Shown: positions 46,516 through 59,280, counted from the stretch's first letter. The stretch is DNA of 64,000 nucleotides from Chara braunii (GCA_003427395.1 BFEA01000195.1:2438666-2502665), one strand, 5' to 3'. Numbers and translations: made by a program. Notes: generated by a model not told the origin, from the letters alone.

Positions 46516-47340
46516 TAACTGGGTCGAATAATCCCTTCGTAATTCTGAGGTACGACACATGTGTAAGAGGGCGAATAACATTTAACATTTCAATGGTGAA
46601 ATTTCTGAATACCGGCATCTTGAACGTGAGGATTTACGCTCAAGCATGCCTAGGGAAGAAAATTGATTATTTGGAAAGTCGGCTTTGAGCTTATATCAGT
46701 CTTATAAGAATAAAAAAGTGATTGAAAAAATTACAAAGGAAAGTAACTTGGGGAGAAAGAATAAGGCAATTTGAGAGACTCCTTAGCTTTTCAACTACTG
46801 ATGACTTTGTCGACAGGAGAGACTGAACACCTCTTCTGGAAATCATTGTCGTAGTAGGTAACGCGAAGGAGAGTGACTCCATAGTGGCGATAAAGTATTT
46901 ACTCTTAAATATTTTTGAACATTAGTTTAAGATCCATGACTAAACTATTCCAGAGATCTATTTCTCCTGAAATTATCCATAGTGATTGATAACGCCTGGT
47001 TCCATTGAACAACTAACGTTCAGAGTTGTATTGGAAGGAAGAGTGATCAAGACAGAAGGGAATCTTCGGATCTCAGACATGAGTCTCTCTACTTTGGATA
47101 AACTTGAGTTTTTGCAACCTTTCATTGATCGTATGAGAGACAGTGAAAGATTGAGTAGGGATGACGAAAGAGAACTGATTGAAAATTATATTGGAAGACT
47201 AAGAACAATTGCGTTGCCTCTGATCACCACCGAGTCTATTATTGCCCACACTCTTTACGTGCAAAACTCTCAAGGGGTAGAGCAAACAAGAGAGGAGAGA
47301 GACGAACATATCTCCTTTGCGAGAAGAGTAAGAGATTGAA
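46516..47340 (+). pseudogene. internal region E, units 4 and 5, second copy
   Basis: Repeats 45465-46150. Unit 4 reads NNPFVILRYDTCVRGRITFN, then ILNVRIYAQACLGKKIDYL. Unit 5 (46986-47339) is open for 117 codons: STLDKLEFLQPFIDRMRDSE, RELIENYIGRLRTIALPLIT, AHTLYVQNSQGVEQ. Relative to D, about 200 bp inside unit 5 are missing at the join GAGAGACAGTG. It leads into gag. Function unknown. Confidence 0.6.
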
Positions 47341-48430
47341 AGTAAGAAGGAAGAGGTTAAGGAAGAGAGAGAGGAAGAGTATCGGGGAGAGTTTATGGTC
47401 AAAATAGGAGGACAAGGGAGACCTAGTTCTTCTTCAGGGACTCATGAAGAGGCTCTGGTTGGTGTTATACGAGAACTGGTTGAGAGGGTTGACACAACAA
47501 AAGGAGGGTCAAATATTGCAAGAGCAAGAAGGCTAGATGAGAGGATTTCATGCTTTAGGGGACCCTAGGTAAATGATTTTTTTGAATGAATATGAATTAT
47601 TGGGCCTCAATTATGGATGGACAAACAAACAACGACTTGAGCACCTTCTAATAGGCTTCTATCATACTATGACACTAACTCAAGGTTGGTTGTTCCAGAG
47701 TTGATGAAAGGGACTATAAAATGAAAAGAAGTCAAAAAGAGGATGAAAAGAGAATTTGAGCAGGACTCTGCCCCAACCACTACCAAGGATCTTCTCAAAA
47801 TCGGAAGAGCTAAGTATGACGCCTTCAATTTCTTCCTTCAAACTTTCATCAGAAGATTCAGGAAAATCTCATATTTGGATCAGGCTTAAAGATGTCATAT
47901 CTTTCTGACCAATTTACGGATAATGAGAGATACACGGTTCTCAATCAAACTCAACACTACCCTCCCAGATGAGATGAAATGATTGCAATAGTCTGAACTC
48001 TGCCCACGGTCTCACACAAAAAGTGATCACTGGATCTGATCAGTACATTGACTAAAGACCGGAAGACCGAAAATGGTATAAGCAGAGGGAACAATTTGAG
48101 TGTTGAAAATCTTATTTAACGAGTTATGGTCAGTTACATGTCTGCTAACCATGTTGTTGATGAAAAAATGAAGAAGAAGGTTGAAAGCGAAGATGAAGAT
48201 GATGATGATGATGATGGTAAGAAAGAAGATTCCTCCAGGTCAAGAAAGAACAACGCGAATGGTGGAAAAGAGAACAGAGAGAAAAGAAAGTATGGAGAGC
48301 GTCCAAGGAAGAGTTTTGTGTATTGTTATTGTGGTGATGAAGGTCATACTACTACCTACTATAAACCTCTAGAGGAGGATGTGAAAGTGGGTTGGCTAAG
48401 AATGATGCAAAGGGTCAGTATGTGACAGTT
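47341..48430 (+). pseudogene. gag remnant with CCHC knuckle, region E
   Basis: Capsid-like pieces HEEALVGVIRELVERVDTTK, FLQTFIRRFRKISYLDQA and CHIFLTNLRIMRDTRFS, with many stops, precede a better frame (48126-48425). That frame starts MVSYMSANHVVDEKMKKK, has an acidic Glu/Asp run and basic patches, and ends in the knuckle V-Y-C-Y-C-G-D-E-G-H-T-T-T-Y-Y. The first and last Cys positions are Tyr here, whereas D keeps the first but has a stop at the second. Confidence 0.75.
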
Positions 48431-48555
48431 CATGAAACAAATTGGATCCCAGACATCCTGGAGGTGTGAGACTTCTTGCCCTTATACATTAAGACAAGAT
48501 AAAAAAAAAAAAAAAGAGAAAGACCAATATAAATGTTCACTTCTTCATCGGTGAA

Positions 48556-49209
48556 TTGCCTGAAGAGTTTGTGCAAAAAACTGACGACTCTCTTTTACTG
48601 ATTGAATTGCTTCTACAATCTCTAACTTTACTGGAAGACATGACTGACAATGTTTTTCCAAGTGGACTATCGTTAGGGGAGAGTTCTGCTTCTCCAACTT
48701 CTTATGAGTTAGTAGCATTTTCACCTAGCGAGCCCGCCTGTTCAGCCAACATGATGTGTTTCGAGGGTGATCTACCACCGGAACTCATAATGGATCCCAA
48801 TGAGGTAATTGGAGTAGTGAGGAATCTTCAAACACTTTTCACACCTCAAATGATAGTGGAAAAGAAGAGAAGAACGGTCGAAGAGAGTCTAATTAATATT
48901 CTTGATGATCAAGAAACATACCATCAATTTAAGAAGAGTGAGCAAGGGAAGAAGAGAAAACTCTTCCGCAAGAGTGAGTTGGACGATGGAACTGTAATCA
49001 CGAATGTAATTACAAAAATGTTAGAAGAAATAAAAGTGACTTTGTCATTCAAAGAGGCAATGACACTAGCACCAAAGTTGAAAGAGGAACTCAATAAGTT
49101 AATTGATAAGAAAATACTGGAAGTTAATTATCTGGGATCAGTCTTTCCCAACCAAGTCAACGTCATTCTACATGGATGTAAAATAAGATTCGCAACCATG
49201 GGCTGTTGA
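48556..49209 (+). pseudogene. gag-protease linker, region E (217-codon open frame)
   Basis: This is the longest intact reading frame of the giant element family in the window. It reads LLQSLTLLEDMTDNVFPSGL, FSPSEPACSANMMCFEGDLP, RTVEESLINILDDQETYHQF, VITNVITKMLEEIKVTLSFK and EELNKLIDKKILEVNYLGSV. The start Met is only the first in frame; homology with D extends upstream. It ends at ATMGC just before the protease. It is probably structural or a spacer within gag-pol and is not known as an enzyme. Confidence 0.6.
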
Positions 49210-49229
49210 TATTTAACTATCTACATTAA

Positions 49230-49631
49230 TAAGGTGAATTCCGAACCATAGTTGATTCTGGGGCAGAAATGATACTTATCTCTCAGAGAGCTATAGAAGC
49301 CTGTGACCTAACCATTGATAGGCCCTCAAAGCAAATATTAAGTAATATTGTTGGACAACTCTTTGTGGCAGGGTTTATTAACAACTTGCATATCATGGTT
49401 GGAATTATGTCAGTCGAATTATTGAGATTCGTGGTGCTAGACCTAGACCATAGTTGTATTTTGACATTCCGTTCTTACAGAGGACGAAAGTTGTCCAGTT
49501 TTTCAGTCATAAGGGGTCATCCTGGATTGGCTTGCAAAATTCGGAGACTGTACAGGAACAGGACGTTCATGGTTTGTACGTCTCATCATCATAAGCATAA
49601 GATATCAACCAACTCAATTAGCATGGAATAA
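49230..49631 (+). pseudogene. aspartic protease remnant, region E
   Basis: IVDSGAEMILISQRAIEACD has the active-site Asp at 49254-49256, followed by NIVGQLFVAGFINNLHIMVG and FVVLDLD. It is open from 49269 to 49631. The DSGAE motif and the hydrophobic strands after it fit a retroviral-type protease. A short basic tail leads to RT. Confidence 0.78.
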
Positions 49632-49879
49632 TCTGTTAAGAAGATAAGGAAGATAAAAGGAAAACATAAGCAAGAAGTCAAGGAGGAAGTTTCAGTTGAT
49701 ATTAATAAGATTTCGAAGATGATGAAAACTCTTAGCAAACTCAAAGATGAAGATGGACAGATTGAAACATTCAAGAAGACTGTTGAGACTCCTAAGAGCG
49801 GAAAAATTGAATTAAAGTTTGCATCAACTCATAGTTTTTTAGGAAAATAGCCACTGGGTAAAAAAAAAAATACAAGCCC

Positions 49880-50880
49880 AAGGGGTTAAGAAAAACTCAG
49901 TGGCAGCCCTGATTGAAAATGATTATGACGAGGCACTGAAAAAAGAAAGGAGAATTATCAAAGCATTAAGGGAATCTGCGAAATTGGGGAACAGAGTCAC
50001 CAGCAAAAAAATTGACACAATGCAGATAGGGTTAGATCAATTTATTTTACCAAAAGAGAGAATATATCTTGAAAGTGTATCAAGAATTTTCAGGAGCATT
50101 CTCCTTTAATGACGAGGAGAGTGGGTAGTTAGAAATGAATATTATCAAGATAGCAAAAAAATTGACAGTTTATCATATTCCATAGAATGATAGACCGACC
50201 AAGTATACCCTGAAGGAAGAAGCAGAGGTAGTAAAGTATCTTGATAAGAAGATTGTCTCCAATGTTGCCGAACCTGTTGACGGTCCGTATGTTAACCACT
50301 GGTTTTGTTTTTGGAAACCAGGGGGTGGACTGAGATTGATACAAAATTTTCAGAAGTTCAACTCAGTAACGTTACGTGATGCAGGTAACCTTCTTAATGA
50401 TGATATCCTTTCTGAATACTTTGTTGGTCAATGCAATGTATTATTTAATTGATTTATATTCAGACTTTGGTACCTCAGGGTTGGACCAATGGTGTGGCAG
50501 TGGTTCAAAGGGATGTGATTTAAATCATGCAAGATATCTCACCTGAAATAACAATTCCTTACATTGATGATAATCTTGTGAAAATACCTCTAGTAAGAGA
50601 CGAGACATTGGTCGCTGATGGAGTCAGAACGTTTGTCTGGGAACATGCTGAAGGAGGAAAGATGGTCCCAAGGAGACTGCAGAAATACAACATGACTGCC
50701 AGTGAACCAAAGTCTCTTTTCTTTCAAGCTGAGGTAACCATCTTGGGCTTTAGATGTTTCTCCAAAGATACGAGTCCTGACCTCAAGAAGATAAATAAAA
50801 TTTTGAAGTGGCTTCTGCCACTTAAGCGAGTGACAGAGGTCATAAGTTTCTTGGGTGTCTGTGGGTTCTGAAGAAATTTT
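49880..50880 (+). pseudogene. reverse transcriptase remnant, region E
   Basis: N-terminal pieces are at 49900-50109 and 50200-50400. A deletion of about 80 bp near 50462 removes the segment equivalent to D 22065-22145, taking part of the palm domain. The rest (50527-50871, 114 codons) is open: TIPYIDDNLVKIPLVRDETL with YIDD at 50560-50571, then VRTFVWEHAEGGKMVPRRLQ, FFQAEVTILGFRCFSKDTSP and ISFLGVCGF. The order and the FVWEH/FLG motifs place it with Ty3/gypsy RTs. Confidence 0.85.
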
Positions 50881-50989
50881 TATTCCTCATTTTGCCACCC
50901 TTGCAGAATCTCTAAGAGAGATGGTAAGACACGGGGCTGATTTATCATGTACTGAGAAAAAAACAGATTGCTGCTAATACTTTACAAGA

Positions 50990-51440
50990 AAAATTAACAA
51001 TTGGAGGAGTAATGTTGGAAGTGTCTTTCTATGATGATGAGGAGGGAAGACCCTTCACCATCAAGGCAGATCGAAGACCACTGACCCTTGGTGGTGTACT
51101 CATTCAAAAATATGAGAATGAGAAATAGAGACCCCTAAGATTTGAGAATAGAACTCTAAACTCTACAGAAAGAGCTTACACTCAATTCATAAAAGAGTTA
51201 CTGACAATTATCCATTGTTTAGATGCTTCAGGGATTGTGTACTTGGAAGGAGATTGATCTTGAGGACTGATGCATCTTTCGTGATAGGTGCTATTAAAAA
51301 GGATCAACAAATAAACCCAACAGTAAGCAGGTGGATTGCCTTCATTTGAACTTTTAATTTTAAATTGGAAAAGATTCCCTTAGAGAAAAATTGGGCCGAC
51401 GGCTTCAACAAAATTGAATGGAGAAAAAAAGAAAATGAGA
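50990..51440 (+). pseudogene. RNase H remnant, region E
   Basis: Pieces PFTIKADRRPLTLGGVLIQK, LRTDASFVIGAIKKDQQINP and KIPLEKNWADGFNKIEW follow RT as in D. There are several stops. Confidence 0.7.
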
Positions 51441-51599
51441 ATGTTGATGGGTCAATCGAAGAATCTACTTATGTTGATAACTTTCTAAATAAGGAAGACG
51501 ATCAAGATTACAAGACGTTAAACTCTTATAAATGAAGTTTATGGTCTGAAGAGAGGGACGGCTAGGGAGAAATCCCTAATTATGTCTATGAGTTAATTC

Positions 51600-51949
51600 T
51601 TGAAAAAGAAGAGGAAGAAGATTAAAACAATTAGTACGCTAGAGTCAATGCAACAGTTGTGGCTGCTCATGAACTATGAGAGACTTCCAGTTCAAAGAAT
51701 GAAGAGGAGGTTGAGAAGAAGGAGGAATAGGTATCATTTACATTTGAAAAAAATTGTAAAATTTATCATGAAATTGGAAACAAGATGGAAAAGGAACGGT
51801 TAAAAGAATACTACTGCAAAAATTCAAGGAAGAATTCCAGACTAAATAGAGGTCACCTGTTTGTGGATGACAAATGAGGTTTACCCCCACTAAGAGTTGT
51901 GTGTGGAAAAAAGAGACATCTATATATAATTACTGCTCTACATGAGGGG
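51600..51949 (+). pseudogene. integrase remnant, region E, part 1
   Basis: Corresponds to D 23290-23635. The N-terminal part (KNKMEKERLKEYYCKN, RGHLFVDD, LPPLRVVC) is interrupted at ALHEG by the TIR element at 51950. Confidence 0.7.
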
Positions 51950-52045
51950 TTGTGTAACACATCAAACATGTTCAAAGTTTTTCCGTACGTCCGAACATGT
52001 TCAGGTGTTCGGCCGAACACCACCCGAACGTATTCGGCTGAACAT

Positions 52046-52081
<36 letters not shown>

Positions 52082-52307
52082 GATTTTTAACTCAAGTTTG
52101 GTTATGAATTTGAGCATACCTCCAGAGTGAAAGTTGTTTGTATTATTTTTTTACATCATATATATGCTTTCCAGATGTTTTGGAGAATTTTTTTTTTTTT
52201 TTTTTTTTAATATTTTTCTGTTAGCGTTCGGAGAGTTTCGACACTCGTTCGCGTTCGTTCCCGAACGTTCGGGTTCCCATGCCGAACCAGAACACGACGC
52301 TACACAG
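51950..52307. mobile_element. non-autonomous TIR element, hAT-like (358 bp)
   Basis: Perfect 8-bp target duplication ATGAGGGG (51942-51949 and 52308-52315) in the integrase gene; D 23630 shows the uninterrupted site. Ends TTGTGTAACA and, on the other strand, CTGTGTAGCG. Inner ends are rich in GTTCGG/CCGAAC. A run of about 28 A lies at 52050 and a long T run at about 52190. No coding capacity. Confidence 0.9.
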
Positions 52308-53490
52308 ATGAGGGGGTTGCTGATGGTCATATGACAACTGAAACAACCTACTCTAATACCATTAAACTTTATTTCTGGCTTGGGATGAGAGATATGATTT
52401 AGAGATTTTGTAAGTCATGTGTCTTATGTCAGAAGAGGTCAACAACAAGGATGATTGAACCTTTATTTCCTACTATCCTGGTAGAGTCAGGCAGCCGAGT
52501 CCACCTTAATCCATCACCATGCCTCTAGGCAATGGTGGTATGAGATACGTACTGAACATCAGAGATAATTTTTCAAGATATGTTGAGGCAAAGGCTCTGA
52601 AAAGGAAGACAGTCGAGCAAGTGGCTGATTGGATAGAAAAAGTCTATCTAAGATACTATTTTATCACAGAGTTTTTTTCAAACAGAGGATCTGAATTCTG
52701 AAATGAGATCGTAATAAGAACCACTCTCAGACGGGGTGTTGGAATTCGATATGTAACTACTTACCATCCTCAAGCGAATACCCCGGTTGAGAGAGATCAC
52801 AGAATTCTGAAAAATTCGTTGGCTAAATGGTGTGAAGAGAACCTTAGTAATTGGCCAGAAGTATTAAGAGCAACCATCTATGTTGATAACATCACTGTCA
52901 AGAGAACCACTGGTTATGCTCCATTGACTCTGTGGTATAACTGGTATGCTACTCTGCCTATTGAGCGTATAATCAAAACATGGTCAAGTCAGGAGAGTGA
53001 CAAGGAGTATTCTATTTCTGAACTTCTTCATATCAGAATGAGGCAGATAGCAAAGGTTGACCAAAAAGTAATGGATGTTGCGGAGAGAATGACAACCAGA
53101 AGATTATCAGACCAAGAGAGATGAAATAATCAGAGATATATAGGGAAAAAAAAACTGAAAGTTCATGATGTTATCCTCCTATTCAACAACTCCCTTGAGA
53201 CTCAGTGGACTAAACGATTGAAGCCCAAATGGCTCGGCCCCTACAAAATTATAGGTGAAGCAGAAAGCAAAGTCTATGAGATATGAGAGATGGATGCTTC
53301 AAGAGTCCATGATATAGTATCAGGGTCCATACTTCGTAAATTCATCTTCAGAGACCCCAATTTGGTCCCTACAATGATCACAAGGAAGAAAAATAAAAGG
53401 CAACCACCCAGTAAGAAAGCGGTTTCAGAAGACTGAGAGAAGTATAGTGAGAGAGTGAGGCATTATAAGGATAAGATCTTCAGCAGACTT
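52308..53490 (+). pseudogene. integrase remnant, region E, part 2
   Basis: Resumes after the insertion: CKSCVLCQKRSTTR, then GNGGMRYVLNIRDNFSRYVE (52519-52701), FFSNRGSEF, TTYHPQANTPVERDHRI and WCEENLSNWPEVLRATIYVD (to 53124). C-terminal pieces run to about 53490 (KWLGPYKIIGEAES, FIFRDPNLVPTMITRK, VRHYKDKIF). The third catalytic residue, Glu in PVERDH, is kept. Both catalytic Asp positions are Asn (52508-52510 and 52681-52683), as in D. Confidence 0.85.
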
Positions 53491-56240
53491 TGACTACTCT
53501 TGCATTGTCAATTCCGTATATCAATTTTTCGTCTGTGAGACTTTGTCATAAAGGACTTGAGAGAGACTTTCTTAGATGATCTATATTCGTTTCTGCATTT
53601 GAACTGATTTTATTATTTTTTATAAGCGACACAATTAATAAGATTAAAGTGTCAAGATTGATGTGTCACTATTGATCCATGAGTGTCAAATCCCTGAGTG
53701 GGGAACAAATGTGAAGTGCAGTTGCAAAGATGTCAAGTTCAGAGAATTCATGGTTGTAGCACATCAAAGAATAACGAATATTAATCTCATGATGAAGAGA
53801 AAGTTTGATAGGCATAAAGAAGTTTAGCTCTATCTGACTAGAGAGTTGTCAGAAGAGAACTATCAAGAAGATGAGAATAAAAAAGTTAATCCTTGCTTGA
53901 CCAGAGAGTTGTCAACGTGAAGACTTCGTGTTTTTTGACGAAGTTGCATATCTTATGTCCCAGATGAGGGAAGGGACCTCTCTAGGTTCAATATTTCTAT
54001 ACTTCCTTAAGACTGATATGGGGTCTCTTGAGAGTATTCTCAGATGAGGGAAGGAACCTCTTTGGGATCAGCACTTTGTGTTTCCTGAGGCTGAAGGGAG
54101 GTCTATAGGAAGTGCATTGTCGACTGTCGTTTGTTGTTGTTTAGTGCCTCTTGAAACTGGAGAGACGTCTCTTGAGAAATGTCTGTTTTGTTATCTGGGG
54201 CGTGGATTGTTTGACTATGGACATAAGATGTATGTTGACTATTTGTGCCAGAGATTTCTTTCACTAACCTAAAGATGCATTGATTGCCGAGGCTAGCCAG
54301 AGCCTTACCGATGTAGGTTGCGATTTGGTGGGGTCAGCAAGTTCCCGATGCAAGTGTCGAATTTCGTAGTTGACTGCGGCTAAGACTCCAGGAGTCTCGC
54401 CTATGAGGTCAAAAGGGGTCAGCTGGAACCCTACCGCAGTCAGAGGTTGAAATTGAGTGAGGCTCACCAAAGCTTGAAACCGTGGTTAGACCGGGTCCCA
54501 CGTTCAAAAATCTAGGTTTGACAGTCAGTGCTCTTGGCCAAAAAGTGGTGGGTGAGCCGGTCCCCGACCGCAGTGGTCAAATCCGAGTACGGGATAGTTT
54601 GACTGACGGGAGGTCTACTTTCAAAGGGTGACCAGACCCGCTATATTTTGGGTGTCCTCCCAAGAGTGCCAAAGGGTCGTCATACTCGAGTAGTGGGTAC
54701 GACGGTCCTGACATGGAGGAAGGTTAAAGGGGCCGTTAAGACAAATGGTCTTATTTGTCCTGGGCTTAGGCGGGCCGAATAAGGTATGTTAGACTGAAGA
54801 GAGGTTTGTCATTCCTGGCCAGTGGTGGGGCCAAACCAAGACAATCAATAACTCTCGGGTGTGAAGAAATGTTTAATTTTATTTATTATCTTATTATGGG
54901 CCTTAATTAATTTATTCTATTTTATTATTGCCTGATGCTTGTCTGTCCGGGAGTTTGTGTGATGGGAAGTTCAACATGTTTGATGGGTGTGAACTTGTTG
55001 TTTTGCAGGCTCATGAAAAGTTCCCAGATTAGAGAAAGACGAAGGGGTTTGGCATCCCCTTTTATCCATCTTAGAACTTGAGGGCACACGTCACTTGGGC
55101 TAGAGAACAGGAAAAGGGTTTGATATACTCTATCCCAAGCATGACGAATAGAATGAGTGTCCTCAATAATATCATTTTTACGATATCCCTGGTATCTCTG
55201 TCAAGACAAGGAACAAGGTAACTTTATAGTTGAAAAATTTAAGTGGCAAGTCAAACCAGCAGCAGATGAAAAATCCTTGTTAAATTTATTTGGTGGCTGA
55301 CAAGCGGCCCGGTTCACAAGGAACCTGCATCCCCGGCCTTAAGGTATTCAAACTCTCAAGCCAGGGACGTTATAAAGTGTGACATGAACTGAAGACTTGA
55401 AAGAAACAGATTCAAAAGATCGAGAGAAAATCTCGTTTATACAAGATATAGAAAACAACCATGAACTCAATCCGAAGTAAAGAGAGAACAAAAATAATGC
55501 AAAGAAGAGTGCAAGTATTAAGATAAGAAGAGGGAGAAACGACACATGGAATGGAAGGTGACAGTATAGTCACTAGGGCCCTGCTTGGCGTAGGAGCTGT
55601 GGGGGCTCCGGGGGAGAACGAAGGAGTGGAAAGACTCGGTGCGCCATAGCGCGCCTCAAATTTCTTTTAAAAATATTCAATCTTCATCGGTGATGGAGTT
55701 TTTTCGTACCAACTAGTAAAAGAGGGGCGGGCGTATGGCCGTGTGTGGCCGACACACCCCCTAGCTTCCTCCTCCTCATCTGAGTTGTATTCGCGCCGTG
55801 CACGAGCTGGAGGCTCTTCACGAGCCTTTCCTCCCCTACCACCTCTTCCTCTTCTCTGCCCTCTACGTGCTTCAGACATGGTGCAAGACGGGGGTAAGGA
55901 GAAACGTGCAGCGATGGAGATAAAGTAAGAGAATGTTGTAAAAATGAGAGGACTACGCTACTGAGGGGAAAAGAGGAAAACCGACTGTGTAGGTCACTCA
56001 AAGCCATTGCACGATGAAAAAGAGAAAAGGGGCGTTGCACAAGGGTAAGAAAATAGATGAATGTGCTGCGATAAGCACGAGTTAAGGCCTAGCGCAGAAT
56101 TGCTTTGCGAGAAATGTCATACAAACTTTCTTATGAAACATTGTGAGAAGGAATGAGAATGTTGCTATTACTGTTTGCTTTTATACTAACTGGTGTGCCG
56201 TTTTGGCCCAGCGGGGACGATGGGCGGGGGTTCGGCATCA
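53491..56240 (+). other. 3' non-coding part of internal region E
   Basis: Aligns with 24831-27541 of D up to the first base of LTR C. It contains the same short CAGATGAGGGAAGG repeat near 53960-54060 and a G-rich stretch (GGGCGGGGG) just before the LTR. No convincing gene. Confidence 0.55.
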
Positions 56241-56982
56241 TGTCGGAGGGTGCAGTGTCCTGACCCTCTGTTGTGTACCGTACATCCGCTCACTCACCGT
56301 TGTGTATGCCGCATACATGTGCTGTGGACCCGGTACCAACCTGCAAGGTAATCCAAAATCGACAAGCCCTGTTACTGACTTTCCTTGTGGTACCGCACAG
56401 GGTCGGTGTCGTGCCTTACAACGGGTCAGTCAGAAGTTGAAGTGACCGCCAGATTTGCCAGCGCGATAAAAAAAAAAGGAGGTAGCAAAGTCTACCCTGC
56501 CACGCGTCGGTCTCTAATGGCTCTGATCTGGGCTGAGTGCAGGGATGGGATAGCGATAACCGACTCAGACTTCTCAAGCACTCGCTAGGTCCCAATAATC
56601 GCGTTTTGGAGTAAGTGCAAGGGAGACGGTCACCATCAAAAAAGGGTAAAATTAAAAAAAAAAAAAAAAAAAAAAAACAAGGGAAGGAGAAAAGGTTGAG
56701 TGTTGGACTTTGGATTCGTACATAGATTTGGATCGTTGTCCTAGCGCCCGGTTCTAACGGTTTTTAGTGAGGCTGCGGCGCAAGAGAACTTTGAAGCGTC
56801 ACCTTTCCTTTCTCAACTGTTATTATTATTAATGATATTATTATTGATATTATTATTGTTATTATTATTATTATTTTTATTATTATCAATGTTACTAGTC
56901 GTTCTCTGGGTATCGTTTCCCTCAACCATTTCGCAAGGGGAAGGGGATCGACGATCTATTTTCGAAATTGGTGGTAGCCTAT
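56241..56982 (+). mobile_element. LTR copy C, truncated to about 740 bp
   Basis: Starts TGTCGGAGGG like B and follows A/B through the TTA microsatellite (about 56817-56890) to GGTAGCCTAT. It then switches to unrelated DNA at TTTTCGAC. Only the first tenth of the LTR is present. Confidence 0.8.
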
Positions 56983-57190
56983 TTTTCGACCCCGAAAAAA
57001 TATCCAAAAAATCGAGTTGCAAACTAGGCCTGACGGTTGCGGCTGCCGCCCACTTTTTCGGCCACGGCGACAATTCGAAAACTACGAAATGTCGGATGTC
57101 CACTAACTTAACCTTCCACCATCCATCCACATCTGTCTTCCCAGAAGTGACACCCTTTCCTCTTGGATTGATTTGTGTTGTTATCTTGTC

Positions 57191-58330
57191 CTAAAAACAG
57201 TAAAGAATCCAATCCGAAACCCAACGAATCTCCTCATGTGGTAGCTGACTCAACATGCCGTTAATATCATATGAGGCGGCCATTACCTCAACATCTATGT
57301 ATGCACGTTGCATATGATTGTTGGCTTCTCTCAACCTATCAGTCATTACACGTACGAAGGGTAAGTTAGAATGACAGTTCCGTGACAAACTATTCAACAA
57401 CAAATTCAATACCTTAGCCACTTTTTTGCAAAGGTGATAAGTAGGATCTGTATAGGTAGGACAAATAGACCAGAAACGTGAGAGGTCTTTGTGTTTAGGA
57501 AGAACATACGCACAGCCTGCCTTCCCGCGTCCATTTTATTTTCCCAAAGTATATTCAGTTCCAACTTATTGAAATTTTTCAGGTCATTCACCCACAACTT
57601 CTCTTCACTCTTAGTCAATGCTACGTAACAATCACTTCGTACAAACAAATCTCTCATAGCTTCCTGATACAACTGAGGACAAATCAAAACAAATTTCCCA
57701 GAACTACGGTCCAATAGTGAGAAAATAAAATCAACGAATTTACGCTTAACGACAATCACATCATCCATGGACAACTCATGACTGTTGAATATCGAGTCAT
57801 TCAGGCATAGCCTATCTTCATCCGTGCAAATGGTAGCAGACACATCCGGTCCAGGCTTCCAACAAGCAAAGGACTCAGTCAATTCCTATGCCAACATCTC
57901 TGCCCGAAAGTTCTGACGAGCTCTCGGTACATTTCGACCGTTGTGCATCCCTTTCGGTATTCCCTGCACCTCCCACATCCTACATTTCACATGTCCCCCA
58001 ACTCGAGGGAGATCATATCATATGCAAGTGCAGGCCAACACTTTTCGTGAGGCGGCGTTGCGATGATTGCAGAGATCATCAATAACAGATGGATTTTTTG
58101 TCCATACTGCGCTGATCTTCTTCTTTGAGATATCCAACACCGGGAGGGAATTTCATTTCACCAATCTTTGAGTCGCACAACCGTNGTATTNNCGCTAAAC
58201 TAACTTTATCATCAGAGCGTACTTTCGTTATAAACCGTACATAAATATTAAACTTGTATCCCCTCCTAATACCATCTGTCAAACTCTCATATCCTTCCTA
58301 CTAAATTCCTTAACTGCATGCAAAAGCTCA
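57191..58330 (-). pseudogene. unrecognised gene fragment with frameshifts
   Basis: Three minus-strand frames read in order. The 58282-58079 frame (ITDGIRRGYKFNIYVRFITK, KIGEMKFPPGVGYLKEED) contains three N bases. The 57882-57406 frame is 158 codons (MTESFACWKPGPDVSATICT, DVIVVKRKFVDFIFSLLDRS, ICPQLYQEAMRDLF, VNDLKNFNKLELNILWENKM). The 57421-57191 frame reads AKVLNLLLNSLSRNCHSNLP, MTDRLREANNHMQRAYIDVE. Around 57450-57480 the alternative frame reads WSICPTYTDPTYHLCKKVAK, joining smoothly into the third piece, so a one-base shift is likely. Composition is normal protein. I do not recognise a family. It could be a decayed host gene or an exon set. Confidence 0.4.
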
Positions 58331-59280
58331 GACGAAAATTGGAGGTCACGTAACTCACATTTTTACAGCTATTCTCGGTTGCGAGGTTGTTTTAGAATCG
58401 ACACAAGATATTTGTGATCGCGATTGCACTATATCCGCCATCTTTTCAGGTATAATATGGTAACATCCTTCCCTTNTTCTACATAGGTTTTGCGGTGTCT
58501 CAATATCCTTGTCTTTTCATTAATACTGACTTTTGAATTTCGAAAATGTATCTCACCTTTTTCCATTTCTCACGCCAAATACTTCCCCTATCCGACTTCA
58601 GTACAAAGTTACGACAACCTCTGTTTTCTTGTTCATAAAGGGTCTGTAGGATTCTAAAGGGTCCGCTAGATATCTCGCCTACTCTTACTCGGATAATTTC
58701 GGCGGGACCGTCTTCCGCACCAATGCACTATGGGACTTATTCTTCTGCTTCCCATGTTTTTTCTTCCTTCGCTCCTTCCTCCCCTGAAGTTTCTTCCTCG
58801 ACTGTTTTGTGATGAGCGTGAAGCTGAGGGAGACAAAGAGAGCCGAGGGAGAGGGGAGAGAGAGGGAGAGAGTGAGAGCACACACACACACTTACTCACT
58901 CGACATGACATGACTCAGGGTTGGACGCAGACACAATGGCAAGGACACAGAGTCGAAGTCTTGGATTCCAAATGTCGAAAACAGGAGCAAGTCCCACTGA
59001 GTACGAGTACAGCAACTGAAACTGGTACGAGACCGGTCTTCCGTACCGTACGGAGAACCGGTATTAGTACCGGTGACACGTACAATACCAGGGGCATTTC
59101 TGCAAAAGCCCCGAGGGAAGAACTAAAAAATGCGACATTTGAAAGTGACGCCCGAATTGCAGCATGGCGGCAGTTGTCCAAAATCCGACGGTACCAAAGG
59201 AGGGGTTTGGAAAAACGGTGCCAGGCCAAAAACGAGATGCAACAGAAATAGCAAAAAGTAGACTAGGGATCGAGCTCTGG
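58331..59280. other. unclassified; probably includes the LTR of the minus-strand chromovirus
   Basis: Lies on the outer side of the LTR start at 59281-59294, so at least its right part should be LTR sequence of the minus-strand element. It contains GA/AC microsatellite (about 58848-58893) and TACCGTACCG-type palindromic words near 59038-59085. A plus-strand frame of 173 codons (58730-59251) has no recognisable domain. The far end of the LTR was not found. Confidence 0.4.

Noticed and set aside
56241-56982. LTR C as the 5' LTR of a further element downstream
   Set aside because: Homology to the LTR stops after about 740 bp and no internal region follows, so it is a truncated end of the E element.
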